A DNA stretch of 64,000 nucleotides from Sphaerolaimus hirsutus. Its lineage: Eukaryota; Nematoda; Chromadorea; Monhysterida; Sphaerolaimidae. The notes under the pieces are model-generated. The model did no database searches, was not told where the DNA came from, and worked only from the letters and a program-made list of their open reading frames with translations. This document shows, piece after piece, positions 61,716 to 64,000 of this stretch. Both the position numbers and the translations under genes were made by a program. Positions within the stretch are counted from its first letter, which is position 1. Every line of letters begins with the position of its first letter. The stretch spans positions 4,047,855 to 4,111,854 of the forward strand of contig OZ038455.1 of assembly GCA_964036195.1 (NCBI GenBank), given 5' to 3'.

Positions 61716-62583
61716 ACATGGTCGGGCTGAAAAGTCCCTGGACAGTACGTGCTCGCCATTCGCGCTAGGGGTAAGCTACGGTCATTAAATTTTGACAGGT
61801 TAAGAAGCTCCACCCACTGCGGAACTGTGGGGGTTAGAATTTCGGTCATTTTGTACTGATTTATACATGGTGCTCTAGCTCAATGCTGCTTTAAGTTGTG
61901 ATCATGAAACTTTGGCTAGTGTAAGCTACCAGTGTTGGCAATGTGCCAGCACTAACCAACATTAGCTATGATATCATAAGCCTAGTTCATATTGTCATTA
62001 CTGTCACTACTCTCACTACCAAATTCATCATTCTGCCTCTTCGGTTGGTCAATACAGGTTAAAACAGGATGCAAACTGTTGTTGAACACAGGTAATGTGT
62101 CCACTACACATAAGTAATGAAACATAAATGAAATTTAATTGACCACATAATGTACTGCACATTTCAAAACAACATTAAAATCACTGCAATATTTACAACA
62201 TGATCTCAGATGATCACCAAAAACATCCATCACAGTTCCCATGTTTCTTGCACATCACCCTGATCTGCATATTACTTTTACCTTAATAGCAATGATGTTG
62301 ATGAAAGTGTAGAATACAATCAGCACATTGCCAACACACTGGCTTACACTAAACAAAGTTTCATGATCACAACTTGAAGCAGCATTGAGTTGAGCACCAT
62401 TTGTACATCAGTACAAAATGACCGAAATTCTAACCCCCACAGTTCCGCAGTGGGTGGAGCTAGAGGGGTGAAATTTTGGGTGAAAACTCAAAACACCTGA
62501 TATCTTCACCTGTGAAAATTTTATGACCGTAGCTTACCCCAAGCGCGAATGGCCAGCCCGGGGACTTTTCAGCCCGACCATGT
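61716..62583. repeat. Foldback with ~250-base arms
   Basis: ACATGGTCGGGCTGAAAAGT faces ACTTTTCAGCCCGACCATGT. The inner arms share CCACTGCGGAACTGTGGGGG and TGATCATGAAACTTTG blocks. The centre (62000-62330) is AT-rich single-copy sequence without a gene. Confidence 0.8.
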
Positions 62584-62708
62584 ATACAATTTACACAAAA
62601 TGTAGAGTTTTTTTGACAAACTGAGTGTGACATGTGCTGATTCTACTCGGCGGACCGCAAAGTATGCGTACAAAATTACTTATGACCTACTCGATAACAA
62701 GCGAGCTG

Positions 62709-62882
62709 GTGCCAGTTCCGCAAATGAGAAGTGAAAAGTGAAACAGCAAAGGCGAAGAGAAATTTTTTTTTTTACTTCTTTGCCACTTTTGCCAATTCAC
62801 TTGCCATTTCACTTGGCCTTTGCGTTTTTAATTCGTCTTTGCCATTTCACTTCTCACTCCTCATTTTGCGGAACTGGCCCCA
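62709..62882. mobile_element. GGTGCCAGTTCCGCA MITE, second copy
   Basis: Ends GGTGCCAGTTCCGCAAATGA and CATTTTGCGGAACTGGCCCC are inverted. The interior has GAAGTGAAAAGTGAAA phrases facing CACTTCTCAC. Same end type as 14427-14613. Confidence 0.65.
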
Positions 62883-63049
62883 GGATACTTATGTATGCAC
62901 TTTCGCAAACAAGTAAATACTTTAAACAAGAAAGGCGGAGTCGAATATAACCAACATATTTATGTCTCGTGCCTGAAATCATTTTTGGTACCTTTTTATA
63001 TTAATGATTCAGAAAAATGCATAACATGTGGTTTACTTTCTATACTACA

Positions 63050-63390
63050 TACCGTATTTGCTTAAATAATTCCCCCCTTGAATAATTCCCCCCTCGAATA
63101 ATCCCCCCGTGTAAGACGAGTGAGGAGAGGAAAGAATAATCCCCCCCTCGAATAATTCCCCCCTTTAAAGATTTGATCAGTTGTTTGTGCCCAATATTAA
63201 CAAAAATGGCACGTTCTCGTGTAAATAAAGCTTATTTCATTAAATGTGTTGATAGAAACATGCTTGAAAATTTTGACGAAACAATAATTCCCCCCTCGAA
63301 TAATTCCCCCCCCCCCTTGAATAGTTCCCCCCTCAAAAAAGTCTGACGAAATAATAATCCCCCAGGGGGATTTTTCAAGCAAATACGGTA
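63050..63390. mobile_element. TACCGTATTTGCTTAAATAATTCC pogo-like MITE, complete
   Basis: 341 bases from TACCGTATTTGCTTAAATAA to TTTTTCAAGCAAATACGGTA, with GAATAATTCCCCCC repeats at both ends. The interior matches 25040-25240, which identifies that region as the same family. Confidence 0.75.
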
Positions 63391-63462
63391 TCTAATTTAT
63401 GTGTACGTTTTTTCTGTGATATTTGATATATAATACTTTTATTTTACAATAGTGATGGAATA

Positions 63463-63713
63463 GCGCCATTCAGTTGGCGTCACATGGTTTCAACAATGGC
63501 CCCACACACGCTAGTTGACATCGACACCAAATGTCAACTGGTTCCGTTCCTAATTCAAAGATTGCGTTTGAACGTCGTTCGTCCACTCGTCAGCAGGCTT
63601 TGAATCGGGATCGGCACCAGTTGACATTTGGTGTCCATGTCAACTGGCGTGTGGGGGCCCGATAGCCACCGCGCCATTGGCGCAATTTTTTTCTGGCGTT
63701 TTTCCAGCACTAC
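63463..63713. mobile_element. TAGTGATGG hAT-like element with nested hairpin MITE
   Basis: TAGTGATGGAATAGCGCC faces GGCGTTTTTCCAGCACTA. Inside, 63499-63659 is a second copy of the ATGTCAACTGGTTCCG hairpin element (GGCCCC ends). The remaining 63714-64000 is AT-rich and shows nothing I can call. Confidence 0.6.
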
Positions 63714-64000
63714 TTGATACACCCCCTCAGTGCTCAGTGTTTATCCTTGACCGAGTGTTATTGTGTGTAGTTTTTGTTCTCAAATTATCGCATAAATAAT
63801 CGACAAAAAACAACTTGAAAATGTTCAACAAATGTGAAATGTCAATTTTAACGATTAAAAAATGATCAATATCTAAATCAAAACGATCAAATTGAAAAAA
63901 TTATTCATACACAAAGTTGCACGGCACACTCAAATTTTCAGTTGCAGTTCGAACACTTTTTCAAGGGTGGAATTCAAAAGGGCGGAATTAAAAACGGGGG

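Noticed and set aside
1-64000. tRNA or rRNA genes
   Set aside because: I scanned for obvious tRNA A/B boxes and conserved rRNA stretches and saw none convincing; a covariance-model search would be needed to exclude them.

Overview
This window comes from an animal nuclear genome. The genes are split by spliceosomal introns, one of them (iRhom) belongs to a metazoan-specific family, and most of the DNA between and inside genes is transposon-derived. I cannot name the species. Introns flanked by terminal inverted repeats and lacking GT-AG ends recall those reported from the appendicularian Fritillaria, but that is only a pointer.

Layout. 2.5-4.3 kb (-): OSTC, a subunit of the oligosaccharyltransferase complex. 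4.7-7.0 kb (-): ribosomal protein eS10 (RPS10). 7.7-13.2 kb (+): KDEL receptor, divergent from RPS10. 13.2-21.2 kb: repeats. 21.2-27.1 kb (+): armadillo exons of a divergent importin-alpha-like gene. 28.2-45.1 kb (+): the conserved C-terminal part of an inactive rhomboid (iRhom/RHBDF), 14 exons. One of its introns holds a ~7 kb non-LTR retrotransposon on the minus strand. 45.1-51 kb: foldback elements. 51.0-53.1 kb (-): a three-exon gene for a small secreted Lys/Arg/Gly-rich protein that I do not recognise. 53.1-59.6 kb: deeply nested MITEs. 59.7-61.5 kb (+): a possible second small secreted protein with cysteines. 61.5-64 kb: repeats.

The most interesting observation is a MITE family with inverted ends like GGTGCCA(C/G)TCCCA...TGGGA(C/G)TGCC. 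Two adjacent copies sit exactly between coding segments of iRhom. Removing each one exactly restores a 60-residue block that aligns without gaps to vertebrate iRhoms as I remember them, yet neither intron has GT-AG ends. A third copy behaves the same way further along iRhom. OSTC intron 1 is a different inverted-repeat element, also removable only at a short direct repeat. All other introns I could resolve are GT-AG. This looks like intron birth from DNA transposons (introners) with non-canonical excision.

The repeats are themselves informative. Several non-autonomous families with 8-bp target duplications (hAT-like) have cores of pure short-motif repeats. A second group, with TA duplications and TACCGTA tips (pogo-like), repeats the inner part of its own inverted repeat. 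Full copies in the window allow insertion order to be worked out directly.

The three housekeeping genes (OSTC, eS10, KDEL receptor) have no shared pathway beyond general protein synthesis and secretion. iRhom, the KDEL receptor and OSTC all act in the ER/early secretory route, but nothing indicates co-regulation.
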